The position numbers were made by a program, and so were the translations under genes. 64,000 nt of DNA. Origin: Citreimonas salinaria. Lineage in GTDB: Bacteria; Pseudomonadota; Alphaproteobacteria; Rhodobacterales; Rhodobacteraceae. Position 1 is the stretch's first letter. Every line of letters begins with the position of its first letter. The stretch is taken from contig NZ_FNPF01000017.1 in the NCBI RefSeq assembly GCF_900107235.1, positions 1 to 64,000 on the forward strand, written 5' to 3'. The notes under the pieces are model-generated. The model saw only the letters and a list, made by a program, of their open reading frames with translations, ran no database searches and was not told the DNA's origin. Below are positions 22,799 to 31,098 of this stretch, piece by piece.

Positions 22799-24076
22799 AT
22801 GGCACCTAAGGCAGCTATCCGGATGGCGAACCTGACACACGGCAACGGCAAGCGCAGCCTCGCCGGCACGCAGCGCCACGCCAAGCGGCAGGACGAGGTT
22901 TCCCGGAAACGCAGCATCGGCGATCCGCTGCAGAACTACGCGTGGTCAAAGGCCGGCCTCGGCATGGCAAACGGCGGCTGCGACATCATCCGAGCCCACC
23001 AGATCCACCTGGAACAGACCGGGGCCGGGCAGCGGGCAAACAGCGCGCCCGCGATGCACCTGCTTGCGGTGGTTTCGCCGGCCTGGCTTCTGGAGACCGG
23101 CGACCCTCGCGAAACGAGCAACCCGCGCGTCAAGGATCTCATTCTCGAGGCCCAACTCTGGGCGGAAGACTGGTGCGGTCCGGGCTCTGTTTTTCACGTC
23201 CGGTACGACACCGACGAGCGCGGCGCAGGAGTCGTCGACATCCTCGTCGCCCCTGTCAGGATGCAGCGGCACAAGACCGGAGCCGAGAGACCGACCATAT
23301 CCGGCCGGAAGGCCCGCGAGGAACTCCTTGCGCAGGAGCGGGCTTTCGACCCGGCCGCCACCACAGCCACCGCTGCCATGCAATCCAGCTGGGCGCGCTG
23401 GTGCCAAGCGCACCTGGACCCGCGCATCGAACGCGGAACCCCGAAGCGGCTGACGCGACGCGAGCATGTCCATGCAGAGGTCTACGGGCAAATCCGGGAC
23501 GAGGTCCGCGAGGAGCTCCGGGCGAGCCTCCGCGCGGAAGTGCGAGAAGAGCTTGCGCGATCCGAGGTAGAGGCCGCCCACAAGCTGGCACAGGCAGCAA
23601 TCGAACGACTGAACGAGGAGGTCGCGCGGCACAAGGCTAAGGTCGCCTCCGCACGCAGCCGGTTCTACAGGGCGAGAGCCACCAGTCAGGCCAGGCTCAG
23701 GATGTTCTCAAGGCAGCTGAAGAAGCTTGAGGAAGGGCGTGCGAGCATGGAAGCGGAACAGGCTGCCCTCCGCCGGGCGCGGGAGGGCAGCGACCCGCAC
23801 CTCGATCATCTTCGGAGCCTCATAAAGGCCTTCGAAGCAGCTTCACCCGCAGACCGAGCCCACGGGACGCGGCAGGCTATCGCTGGATCTCTCGCGATCC
23901 ATAAAGACCTTGAGCGCCTCGTGTTGGGAAAGAAGCACCCGACCTTTGATGCGCTCATGGACGCGCTGGAGGCGGCATGGAGAGAGAACCCGGGGAACCC
24001 CAACCTACATCCAGGCGGGAGGGCGGCATCTTCTCTTTCACGGGGCGCGCCGCACACAAGGCCCGGTTACCCCTGA
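22799..24076 (+). CDS. Diverged Mob/Pre (MobV-like) relaxase homologue
   Basis: A 425-aa protein with the layout of plasmid Pre/Mob proteins: basic N-terminus (MANLTHGNGKRSLAGTQRHA), a VVSPAWLLETGD segment like the family SPEWF motif, WAEDWCGPGSVFHVRYDTDE in the region of the catalytic HxDExxPHxH motif, then a coiled-coil C-terminal half (about 215-330). The motif reads YDTDERGAGVVDI at 136-148: the acidic residues remain but the metal-binding His residues are gone. So it may bind DNA or oriT without normal nicking, or belong to a separate lineage. It is the last gene before the right end. Confidence 0.6.
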   Translation: MAPKAAIRMANLTHGNGKRSLAGTQRHAKRQDEVSRKRSIGDPLQNYAWSKAGLGMANGGCDIIRAHQIHLEQTGAGQRANSAPAMHLLAVVSPAWLLETGDPRETSNPRVKDLILEAQLWAEDWCGPGSVFHVRYDTDERGAGVVDILVAPVRMQRHKTGAERPTISGRKAREELLAQERAFDPAATTATAAMQSSWARWCQAHLDPRIERGTPKRLTRREHVHAEVYGQIRDEVREELRASLRAEVREELARSEVEAAHKLAQAAIERLNEEVARHKAKVASARSRFYRARATSQARLRMFSRQLKKLEEGRASMEAEQAALRRAREGSDPHLDHLRSLIKAFEAASPADRAHGTRQAIAGSLAIHKDLERLVLGKKHPTFDALMDALEAAWRENPGNPNLHPGGRAASSLSRGAPHTRPGYP

Positions 24077-24098
24077 TGAGGACATTCCTGGCGCAGCA

Positions 24099-24120
24099 TG
24101 ATGGTAGGCGTGATGGTAAG
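24099..24120 (+). repeat. Paired arm-type sites, right end
   Basis: TGATGGTAGG (24099-24108) and TGATGGTAAG (24111-24120) at 12-bp period match the pair at 1759-1780, same orientation. They lie 54 bp inside the right att core and are good candidates for integrase or excisionase arm sites. Confidence 0.6.
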
Positions 24121-24173
24121 GAGTCGGACTCGATCCGAATTTCCCTTCAATCACAATGCCCTATGATGATGTT

Positions 24174-24189
24174 ATGGTAGCGGAGGAGG
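24174..24189. repeat. att core, right copy, within tRNA-Met 3' end
   Basis: ATGGTAGCGGAGGAGG; reversed it is CCTCCTCCGCTACCAT, covering part of the T arm, the acceptor 3' strand and the encoded CCA of tRNA-Met. Identical to 1624-1639. The complete tRNA is on this side, so the element lies downstream of it. Confidence 0.88.
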
Positions 24190-24251
24190 GACTTGAACCC
24201 CCGACACGCGGATTATGATTCCGCTGCTCTAACCAACTGAGCTACTCCGCC
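24175..24251 (-). tRNA. tRNA-Met (CAT), elongator type
   Basis: The minus strand reads GGCGGAGTAGCTCAGTTGG at the 5' end, the anticodon stem GCGGA-ATCATAA-TCCGC with anticodon CAT, a T arm containing GTTCAAGTC, and acceptor CTCCGCT followed by A and CCA. Length 77 nt with CCA encoded. The G1-T72 pair and arm sequences fit elongator tRNA-Met, not initiator; a lysidine-type tRNA-Ile2 cannot be fully excluded. It is the integration target of the adjacent element. Confidence 0.93.
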
Positions 24252-24323
24252 AGCGCGTGGCGGCTGATTACGGGCGGGGCCGGATCGCGTCAAGCGGAAA
24301 ATCCGGCCGGCGCGCCGCGGCCG

Positions 24324-25634
24324 TCAGGCCATGAAGTCGTCGGCAACGAACATGTTCGACCAGGCCCGTTCGACAAGGTCGGGGCTCATTCGGTAGGGCA
24401 GGCCCTCGAAGTCGCAGATCGAGATCATCTGGTCGATCAGGAAGACCGGCTGATAGTTCGCAAAGATATTGCCAATCGTCGGGTATTTTTGCCTGAGCAG
24501 GTGCACCAGGCTCGCCTCGTCCAGCTGCAGGCCCTTCTTTCGCGCCACAAGTGCGAAGATCTTCAGGAAATCATCCTGGTTCGGGCCCTCGACCTTGATC
24601 TTGTAGAAAATCCGCCGCAGTGCCGCCTGGTCGAAGATCTCGTTGGGATGGAAGTTGGTCGAGAAGATCACCAGCGTGTCGAACGGAACTTCGAACTTCT
24701 CGCCGGATTGCAGAGCGAGGATGTCCCGCCCCTCCTCAAGTGGGACGATCCAGCGGTTCACCAGCTTCTGAGGCGGTTCCTGCTGACGCCCGAGGTCGTC
24801 GACGATGAACACGCCACCGGTCGCCTTGAGCTGTAGCGGCGCCTGGTACGTCCGTGCCGTCGGATTGTGGACGAGGTCCAGCATCGACAGGTTCAACTCG
24901 CCCCCGGTGACCACGGTGGGACGGCGGCACATAACGTAGCGGCGGTCGAAGCGATCGGTCCGCCGAAGTGCCGACACAGGTTGCACGTCGTCCTCCATCG
25001 CGGCGTGCACGATGGGGTCATAGACGGTGATGATCTGGCCAGAATACTCGATCGCGCGGGGAACGTAGATTCGGTCGCCCAATGCCTCGCGGATGCCGTT
25101 GGAGATCGAGCTCTTGCCGTTGCCGGGCGGGCCGTACATCAGGATCGACCGGCCGGAACTGACAGCGGGGCCGAGTTGCGAGATCAGGTCCTGCGGCAGG
25201 ATCAGGTCTCCCATTGCCGCGCTCAGCTGGGCACGTGTCACCTGCACGTTGCGGATGGATTGCCGCTCGACCTGTTCGCGATAGACGCCTAGCGGCACCG
25301 GCATCGGCCCGAAATATTCCGACTGTGCCAGCGCATCGAGCGCGCGGGCCTTCCCGCTTTCGGTCAACTGGTAGGGCATTTCGGCGCTGACGGTGCCGCC
25401 CGGTCCCAGAGTGCCCATCGCCTCGACCAGTCCTTGGCCGCGGGCCATGTCCACAAGTTCCTGCGTGATCGGGACCGGCAGGCAGATCGTACGCGCCAAA
25501 GCGGTCACAACGTTGGTGTTTCGGCGAAACAGCGTCTTGAGCAACGTGTCGCGCATCAGGACGGGCGACAGGCCGACATCGGCGACGGATTTCGGGGCAG
25601 GAGGCGCCATGACGGCGCTGGGTTGCATGGTCAT
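24324..25634 (-). CDS. AAA+ ATPase, distal gene of Tad locus
   Basis: About 436 aa from the ATG at 25634 (GGCGGAG upstream; an ATG at 25655 is also in frame). Walker A is GPPGNGKSS, Walker B is GVFIVDDLGRQ, and sensor-1 lies in LVIFSTNFHP. The N-terminal 140 residues have a helical winged segment (LVDMARGQGLVEAM, YQLTESGKARALDALA). The family is often encoded beside Tad/Flp genes in alphaproteobacteria, but its exact role is not established. It is the last gene of the minus-strand Tad locus and separates it from tRNA-Met. Confidence 0.82.
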   Translation of the reverse strand: MTMQPSAVMAPPAPKSVADVGLSPVLMRDTLLKTLFRRNTNVVTALARTICLPVPITQELVDMARGQGLVEAMGTLGPGGTVSAEMPYQLTESGKARALDALAQSEYFGPMPVPLGVYREQVERQSIRNVQVTRAQLSAAMGDLILPQDLISQLGPAVSSGRSILMYGPPGNGKSSISNGIREALGDRIYVPRAIEYSGQIITVYDPIVHAAMEDDVQPVSALRRTDRFDRRYVMCRRPTVVTGGELNLSMLDLVHNPTARTYQAPLQLKATGGVFIVDDLGRQQEPPQKLVNRWIVPLEEGRDILALQSGEKFEVPFDTLVIFSTNFHPNEIFDQAALRRIFYKIKVEGPNQDDFLKIFALVARKKGLQLDEASLVHLLRQKYPTIGNIFANYQPVFLIDQMISICDFEGLPYRMSPDLVERAWSNMFVADDFMA

Positions 25635-25739
25635 CTCGGGCTCCGCCAGGGGCATCGGTGCTTGACTGGCAGGGCAATGTGGCCAATACGCGGCGCGGCC
25701 GTGACTTTGACTTGCATTTTCAGGCGGAGCATTGGGCGG

Positions 25740-26234
25740 TCAGCGGCCGTAGAGCGCGCCCATGACCAGATACAGGATCAGTGTTCCCCCCAGCGCCAGG
25801 CCCATCGGGAAGCGGGAACCGCTGCGCCAGCTTTCCCAGTCGGGCGCCATGCGATGCAGCGCGGTGTGCTTGACCGCGCGGTGCACGGCAAAACCCGTCA
25901 GCAGGGTCGCGGCGAACAGGGCCAGCAGGAAACGCAGATCCGCGATGTGGACGAAGGGCGCGGCGGCGGCGGCGAACTTGGCGTCGCCCGCACCCAGGGC
26001 GCCCCCTGCGTTCAGCGCGATCCCGGCGATCAGGACGACGGCGAGGTGGACGTAGCGCCAGGCATAGACGTCCAGCGGTATGACGAAGGGCCCCAGCAGC
26101 GCGAAGACCGCGAACAGCGCGATCACCGCGTGGTTGCGGATGCGCATCGTGCTGAGATCGGTGTAGCAGACGTACAGGCAGATCGGCAGCGCCAGCGGCA
26201 GGAACCACGTGGCGACGCTGGCCGAGATCCCCAA
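25740..26234 (-). CDS. cpaA: Prepilin peptidase CpaA/TadV
   Basis: A 164-aa membrane protein with about five hydrophobic segments. The two catalytic Asp residues of type IV prepilin peptidases are in YTDLSTMRIRN and GALGAGDAK (GxGD motif). It should cleave the leader of the Flp pilins encoded at 35756-36213 at the Gly before the hydrophobic helix. It is shorter than PilD because it lacks the methylase domain, as usual for TadV. It follows the TPR gene by 3 bp. Confidence 0.9.
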   Translation of the reverse strand: MGISASVATWFLPLALPICLYVCYTDLSTMRIRNHAVIALFAVFALLGPFVIPLDVYAWRYVHLAVVLIAGIALNAGGALGAGDAKFAAAAAPFVHIADLRFLLALFAATLLTGFAVHRAVKHTALHRMAPDWESWRSGSRFPMGLALGGTLILYLVMGALYGR

Positions 26235-26237
26235 GGC

Positions 26238-27098
26238 CTAGTTCGCCACGCCGGTTTCGAGCGCCGCGAGCGAGCGCGCGGCGGCGTCGAAATGCTGCGG
26301 ATGCGTCTCTATCGCGTCGCGCAGCAGCGATTTTCCGGTCTGCACGTCGCCCCGCTTGATCGCAGCAAGGCCCAGCGTGTGCAGCAGCTGCGCGCGCTCG
26401 GTCTGGGTCATCGGGATGACGGGCAGGGTGTAGTCGCCTTGGGCGCCCCGCGCCATGACCAGGTTGTTCTTGGCGGTGAACAGCGTGCCGTCTTGCCGGA
26501 TCGCGTCGGTGAACAGGCGCGCCGCGGCGGGCGCATCGCCGCGCGTCAGCTTCGAATAGCCCCAGTTGTTCAGCACGGGGGCGGGCGTGTCGGTCAATCC
26601 GGCTGCGATTTCATAGAAGCTGTCGGCCTTGCCCCATTGCTGGTTGCTGTCGGCAACCATCGCCTCGAGCCGGTAGCGCTCGTGCGTCTCGTAGGTGGGC
26701 GGAATGGCGTTCAGGGTGGCCTCGGCGGCATCCCATTCGCCTGCGCGGATCAGCGTTTCGGCGAGGCCGACTCGATCCCCGTGGGTAGCGTCCTCATGCG
26801 CGACGACGGCGTCCCAGGCGGTGCGGGCCTCGGGGATGCGGCGGGCGCGCACCAGTGATTTTGCCAGACCACGGCGGACATCGATGCGTTCGGGGTTATC
26901 CGTCAGGGTGCGCTGAAAATACGCCACCGCCTCGTTCGGATCGCCGGCCGTCAGCATCACCTCGTTCAGGTTGGATTCGTCGACGACGTTGACGCCCCGA
27001 AGGCTGCGTTCGACCAGGTCGGCGTCGGTCGTGCCGCTGCATCCAGCCAACGTGCCGAAGGTCACCGCGAGCGCGGTGGCGATAACGGGATGGCGCAT
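26238..27098 (-). CDS. TPR-repeat lipoprotein of Tad locus
   Basis: About 286 aa; the ATG at 27098 has GAGGGGACG upstream. Lipoprotein signal with lipobox LAGC (MRHPVIATALAVTFGTLAGC). Several TPR-like repeats follow (NEAVAYFQRTLTDNPERIDV; GRDAPEARTAWDAV-type helices; QWGKADSFYEIAAGLTDTPA). Probably a periplasmic or outer-membrane scaffold for pilus assembly, a second TadD-like protein in the locus. It is 29 bp from the TadD gene upstream and 3 bp from cpaA downstream. Confidence 0.82.
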   Translation of the reverse strand: MRHPVIATALAVTFGTLAGCSGTTDADLVERSLRGVNVVDESNLNEVMLTAGDPNEAVAYFQRTLTDNPERIDVRRGLAKSLVRARRIPEARTAWDAVVAHEDATHGDRVGLAETLIRAGEWDAAEATLNAIPPTYETHERYRLEAMVADSNQQWGKADSFYEIAAGLTDTPAPVLNNWGYSKLTRGDAPAAARLFTDAIRQDGTLFTAKNNLVMARGAQGDYTLPVIPMTQTERAQLLHTLGLAAIKRGDVQTGKSLLRDAIETHPQHFDAAARSLAALETGVAN

Positions 27099-27126
27099 GG
27101 GAGCGTCCCCTCGATGCTCTGCCTCG

Positions 27127-27681
27127 TCAAGGTGCGCGCCGGATCCGGTAGGATCCGCTGCCTTCGCGCACCAAGCGGTATTGTTGTTGTGCGCCGTCAG
27201 CATAACCTGGATCTTCCAGTTTTGCGAGAGCCAAGCGCAGATTGTCGCGAATGGCGGTGCTTTGACCGTTGTCCAGCGCGAACGCCTTCCGGAAGACGGC
27301 GGCCGCCTCGGCCGTCTGGCCGCGCTCGATCAGCACCACGCCCAGATTGTTCCAGGCTTCGGGCCATTCGCCGTCTTCGCGCGTGGCGCGGCGCAGAAGG
27401 TCCTCGGCCTGGTTCAGCCGGCCCAGCGCAAGGTTGGCAGACCCCAGCGCCACCAGGACCTCGGCCGTAAGGCCTTTCTGACCGGCGGCACGCGTGAACG
27501 CGTCGAGCGCCAGCTGATATTCGCCGGCCTGCATCAGGCGGTGACCCACGACCAGCCCGTCCTCGGCTTGGGCGGCGGGGTCGATCCCGGGCGCGAATAC
27601 CCCGTCACGCGACAGGCCGCCTGCGGTGCAGGCGGCCAGGAAAAGCAGCGCGGCGATAATGCCGGGCGCGTTCAGGCGCAT
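27127..27681 (-). CDS. tadD: TadD-like TPR lipoprotein
   Basis: A 184-aa protein with lipobox LAAC (Cys18) and TPR motifs (LMQAGEYQLALDAFTRAAGQ; LNQAEDLLRRATREDGEWPE; GQTAEAAAVFRKAFALDN). TadD acts as a pilotin-like or scaffold lipoprotein for the Tad secretin. It lies directly after tadC with a 3-bp gap, in the usual Tad order. Confidence 0.88.
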   Translation of the reverse strand: MRLNAPGIIAALLFLAACTAGGLSRDGVFAPGIDPAAQAEDGLVVGHRLMQAGEYQLALDAFTRAAGQKGLTAEVLVALGSANLALGRLNQAEDLLRRATREDGEWPEAWNNLGVVLIERGQTAEAAAVFRKAFALDNGQSTAIRDNLRLALAKLEDPGYADGAQQQYRLVREGSGSYRIRRAP

Positions 27682-27684
27682 GAT

Positions 27685-28656
27685 CTACTGTCCGATGTTG
27701 CCCATGTTGGCGATGCCGACCGCCGATGGTCCGACCAGGATGATCAGCAGTGGCGGCACCGTCAGCATCATAGTCACCAGAGTCATCTTTGTCGGCAGCT
27801 TGTTGGCCGCTTCTTCGGCCCGCATGACCCTTTTGTCACGCATCTCGCCGGCGTAGACCCGGAGCGCGTCGGCGATCGACGTGCCGAAGGTCGCCGCTTG
27901 GTTCAGCACCGTGACGAAGCTCGAGATGTCCTGCACGCCGCAACGGTCGGACATGTCCGACAGCACCGCGGCCTTGTCCTTGCCGGCCTTCATCTCGTTC
28001 GCGATGATCTGGAATTCGTCGGCCAGCGCGGGGTACGAGGCGCGCATTTCAGCGGCGACGCGAACGATGGACTGGTCCATAGATTGGCCGGCCTCGACGC
28101 AGACCAGCATCATGTCGAGCGCATCGGGAAAGCCGCGCTGGATCTCGTCCTGGCGTTCGGCGACGCGCCGCGTGACCCAGTACTTGGGTGCCATGTAGCC
28201 GACTGCGCCGGGGCCGATGATGTAGATCAGCTTCTGCTTGATCGACGCGTCCGGGCTGTCCACCGCCCCAAAGTAGTAGGCCGTGCCAAGAGCCAGCAGG
28301 CCGAGTCCCAGCACCACCTGCGCGAAGTAGTAAACCTGGACCGAGTCCTTGCTGCGATACCCGGCCTGAAGCAGGCGTGTGCGGATCGCCGACAGCTCCT
28401 TGGCGTCCTGCGGCTCCAGAAACTGCGCGTACTTGTTCAGCTTCTCGTTGCGCCGCTTCTCGCGCAGCACGGCACGCGTCTCCGCCTCCAGCCGCTTGCG
28501 ACCGGTTTCCTTCAGCTTGTCCAGCGGGTCCGGCTTGGCGTTCATCACCATCGGTACGGCCAGAAGCAGCATCAGTGCGGCCAGCCCGGCGACCGCGATC
28601 AGCGGACCGGCGGGGCCGAGCGCGTCCACCAGCATCGTGTTCAGCGTGTCGAGCAT
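27685..28656 (-). CDS. tadC: TadC, inner-membrane platform protein
   Basis: A 323-aa T2SS-F-domain protein. N-terminal membrane segments (LIAVAGLAALMLLLAVPMVM), a cytoplasmic F domain (FPDALDMMLVCVEAGQSMDQ and AADALRVYAGEMR-type motifs), and a C-terminal membrane pair (VTMMLTVPPLLIILVGPSAV). With TadB it forms the platform that the TadA motor acts on. It starts 4 bp after the tadB stop. Confidence 0.93.
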   Translation of the reverse strand: MLDTLNTMLVDALGPAGPLIAVAGLAALMLLLAVPMVMNAKPDPLDKLKETGRKRLEAETRAVLREKRRNEKLNKYAQFLEPQDAKELSAIRTRLLQAGYRSKDSVQVYYFAQVVLGLGLLALGTAYYFGAVDSPDASIKQKLIYIIGPGAVGYMAPKYWVTRRVAERQDEIQRGFPDALDMMLVCVEAGQSMDQSIVRVAAEMRASYPALADEFQIIANEMKAGKDKAAVLSDMSDRCGVQDISSFVTVLNQAATFGTSIADALRVYAGEMRDKRVMRAEEAANKLPTKMTLVTMMLTVPPLLIILVGPSAVGIANMGNIGQ

Positions 28657-28660
28657 GGGA

Positions 28661-29620
28661 TCAGACCTTGATGTTCACCAGCGCGCGCATCACGAAGATG
28701 TTCAGCACCAGCATGATGGCGACGACGAAGCAGGCGGGAATGAAATACGGGTGGTCGAGAACCTCGTCATAGAAGTCGGGCTTCGAGATCTGGATGAAGG
28801 CCAGCGCCCCAAGAGGAAAGCCGGACAGGAACTTGCCTGACCATTGTGCCTCGGCGGTGATGGCCTTGACGCGCCGGAACAGGCGAAAGCGTGCGCGGAT
28901 GACCTTGGCCAGGCCGTCCAGGATCTCGGCGAGGTTGCCGCCGGCTTGCTGCTGGATCGCCACGGCCACCGCCAGGAAGCGCAGGTCCTGGATGTCCAGT
29001 CGCTCGGCCATGTGCTTGAGGGCCTCGCCCATGTCCCGGCCATAGGTCGCCTCGTCGGCGATGACGCCGAACTCGGTGGCCAGCGGGTCCTTGATTTCCT
29101 TCGACACGATGGAGATGGCGCTGCTGAACGGATGGCCGACGCGCAGGCTGCGCACCATCAACTCGACCGCGTCGGGCAGCTGTTCCTCGATCATCGAGAT
29201 GCGCTTCTTGGCCTTGTAGTTGACCCACATGTAGACGCCGCCCACGCCCATCGCCGCCGACATCAGCAGGCGCACCGCGCTGCTTGCCTCGGTGCCGGCG
29301 CTCAGTGCCGCGAACGAGAACAGCGCCAGCGCCGCCATCAGCATCAGAAGCTGCTGCGGCGTGAACGCGATGTTGGCCTTCTGCGCCTTTTCGGCCAGCA
29401 GGGTGTAGAGCGGCAGCCCGCGCGACCCCATGTGCTGGTCCATCTCCTTGCGAAGCTTGGCCAGCACCTCCTCGCGGCCGGTGCCCTTTTCCAGCATCTC
29501 CAGCCGGCGGTTCACCTTGTTGTTCAGGCTGATCGACTTGCCGAAGGCGACGAGGTAGGCGCCCTCGACCAAGGCGAGGACGCCCAGGAAGATCATGCCG
29601 TAGATGATGGCTTCAGACAT
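28661..29620 (-). CDS. tadB: TadB, inner-membrane platform protein
   Basis: A 319-aa T2SS-F-family protein with an N-terminal membrane helix, two central segments (LLMLMAALALFSFAALSAGT; AAMGVGGVYMWVNY), the F domain (QLPDAVELMVRSLRVGHPFS; FLAVAVAIQQQAGGNLAEIL), and C-terminal membrane helices. Paralogue and partner of TadC. It follows tadA with a 12-bp gap. Confidence 0.93.
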   Translation of the reverse strand: MSEAIIYGMIFLGVLALVEGAYLVAFGKSISLNNKVNRRLEMLEKGTGREEVLAKLRKEMDQHMGSRGLPLYTLLAEKAQKANIAFTPQQLLMLMAALALFSFAALSAGTEASSAVRLLMSAAMGVGGVYMWVNYKAKKRISMIEEQLPDAVELMVRSLRVGHPFSSAISIVSKEIKDPLATEFGVIADEATYGRDMGEALKHMAERLDIQDLRFLAVAVAIQQQAGGNLAEILDGLAKVIRARFRLFRRVKAITAEAQWSGKFLSGFPLGALAFIQISKPDFYDEVLDHPYFIPACFVVAIMLVLNIFVMRALVNIKV

Positions 29621-29632
29621 CGTAGAGGGTCC

Positions 29633-31084
29633 TCATTCGCCGCGGAAGGGTTCGTAGATCGACGGTGGCAGGTCGTAGCCCCACATGCGGAAGCGTTCCG
29701 AGAAGGACGAGCGCACGCCCGTCGCCGTGTAGTGGCCCAGGATCTTGTTGTCGGGCGTCAACCCGACGCGCTGGAAGCGAAACATCTCCTGCATCGAGAT
29801 CACGTCGCCTTCCATCCCCGTCACCTCGGTGATCGAGGTCATCCGGCGCGAACCGTCCTGCAGGCGGCTCACCTGCACGATCAGGTTCACGGCCGACGCG
29901 ATCTGGCTGCGCATGGCCTTCAACGGCATCTCGATCCCGGACATGGCGATCATGTTCTCGAGCCGGGCCACGCCGTCGCGCGCGCTGTTGGCGTGGATCG
30001 TGGTCATCGATCCGTCGTGACCGGTGTTCATAGCCTGCAGCATGTCGATGACTTCCTCGCCGCGGGTTTCGCCGACGATGATGCGGTCGGGGCGCATCCG
30101 CAGGGCGTTCTTCAGGCAATCGCGAGGCGTGACGGCGCCCTTGCCTTCGACGTTCGGCGGGCGGCTTTCCATCCGGCCCACGTGGGTCTGCTGCAGTTGA
30201 AGTTCCGCGGTGTCCTCGATTGTCAGGATGCGTTCGCTGTCGTCGATGAACGAGGACAGCGCGTTCAACGTGGTGGTCTTGCCCGAACCGGTACCGCCCG
30301 AAACGATGATGTTGAGCCGCGTGGCCACCGCGGCTTGCAGGTAAACGGCCATCTCTTCGGTGAAGGCGCCGAAACGCACCAGGTCGTCGATGCCCAGCTT
30401 GTCCTTCTTGAACTTCCGGATGGACACCAGGCTCCCATCGATGGCGATGGGCGGGACCATTGCGTTGAAGCGCGAGCCGTCCGACAGGCGCGCGTCGACA
30501 TAAGGATTGGATTCATCGACCCGCCGGCCCACGGCCGACACGATCTTGTCGATGATCCGCATCAGGTGCTTTTCGTCCTTGAAGGTCACGTCGGACAGCG
30601 AAAGCTTGCCATCGCGTTCGACGAAGACCTGACGCGGCCCGTTCACCAGAATGTCGGAGACGGATTCATCCTTCAGCAGCGTCTCGAGCGGCCCGAGCCC
30701 CTTTACCTCGTCGTAGAGGTCGTTGTTCAGCGCGCGGCGTTCGTCGCGGTTGAGGATGATGCCCTTTTCCTGCAGCGCCTCCGAGGCGATCGCGGTGATT
30801 TCCTCGCGCAGCTCGGCCTCGCTGGCTTGGTCGAGCGCGGCCAGGTTGAGATTGTCCAGCAACGCGCGGTGAAGCTCCAGCTTGATATCTCCAAGCCGTT
30901 CCTTGCGCTTCTTCTCCTTGTCCTGCGGGTTCGCCTGGGCGGCCGGCGGTGTGGGCTTTCGCGTGGCCGAGGGCCGCGACGGCGCGACGGCCAACGCCTC
31001 TGCCGACGCGGCGGGGGACGGGGTCGGGGGGTCGGAAACGGGCGCGGCGCCCGTGACCTGTGTCTTGCGGTAGCGCGAGAACAT
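29633..31084 (-). CDS. tadA: TadA/CpaF secretion ATPase
   Basis: 483 aa from the ATG at 31084 ([10 protein letters not shown]); the frame is open farther upstream into cpaE without a better start. The N-terminal 60 residues are Pro/Ala-rich and disordered. Walker A is GGTGSGKT at 263-270. Downstream are the Asp box ([12 protein letters not shown]), Walker B ([15 protein letters not shown]) and His box ([14 protein letters not shown]). A hexameric motor for Flp pilus assembly. Canonical length and motifs. Confidence 0.95.
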   Translation of the reverse strand: MFSRYRKTQVTGAAPVSDPPTPSPAASAEALAVAPSRPSATRKPTPPAAQANPQDKEKKRKERLGDIKLELHRALLDNLNLAALDQASEAELREEITAIASEALQEKGIILNRDERRALNNDLYDEVKGLGPLETLLKDESVSDILVNGPRQVFVERDGKLSLSDVTFKDEKHLMRIIDKIVSAVGRRVDESNPYVDARLSDGSRFNAMVPPIAIDGSLVSIRKFKKDKLGIDDLVRFGAFTEEMAVYLQAAVATRLNIIVSGGTGSGKTTTLNALSSFIDDSERILTIEDTAELQLQQTHVGRMESRPPNVEGKGAVTPRDCLKNALRMRPDRIIVGETRGEEVIDMLQAMNTGHDGSMTTIHANSARDGVARLENMIAMSGIEMPLKAMRSQIASAVNLIVQVSRLQDGSRRMTSITEVTGMEGDVISMQEMFRFQRVGLTPDNKILGHYTATGVRSSFSERFRMWGYDLPPSIYEPFRGE

Positions 31085-31098
31085 CGTCAGTCCCCTCC

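Larger units (their letters stand above)
1624..24189. mobile_element. Integrative element at tRNA-Met (phage satellite or IME-like)
   Basis: An exact 16-bp repeat at 1624-1639 and 24174-24189 flanks a block of about 22.6 kb. The block opens with a tyrosine integrase and AlpA-type regulators and ends with a Mob/Pre-like gene. The right repeat is the 3' end of an intact tRNA-Met, the classic target of tyrosine integrases. The content is replication-like genes with iterons, ejection-like virion proteins, small phage-type ORFs and cargo. No terminase large subunit, portal, capsid, tail or lysis gene was seen, so it is not a complete prophage. It differs from the flanking Tad operon in gene density, strand pattern and the presence of AT-richer cargo. 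Confidence 0.85.

Noticed and set aside
1624-24189. Complete prophage
   Set aside because: No terminase large subunit, portal, capsid, tail or lysis gene was seen by eye in any frame.
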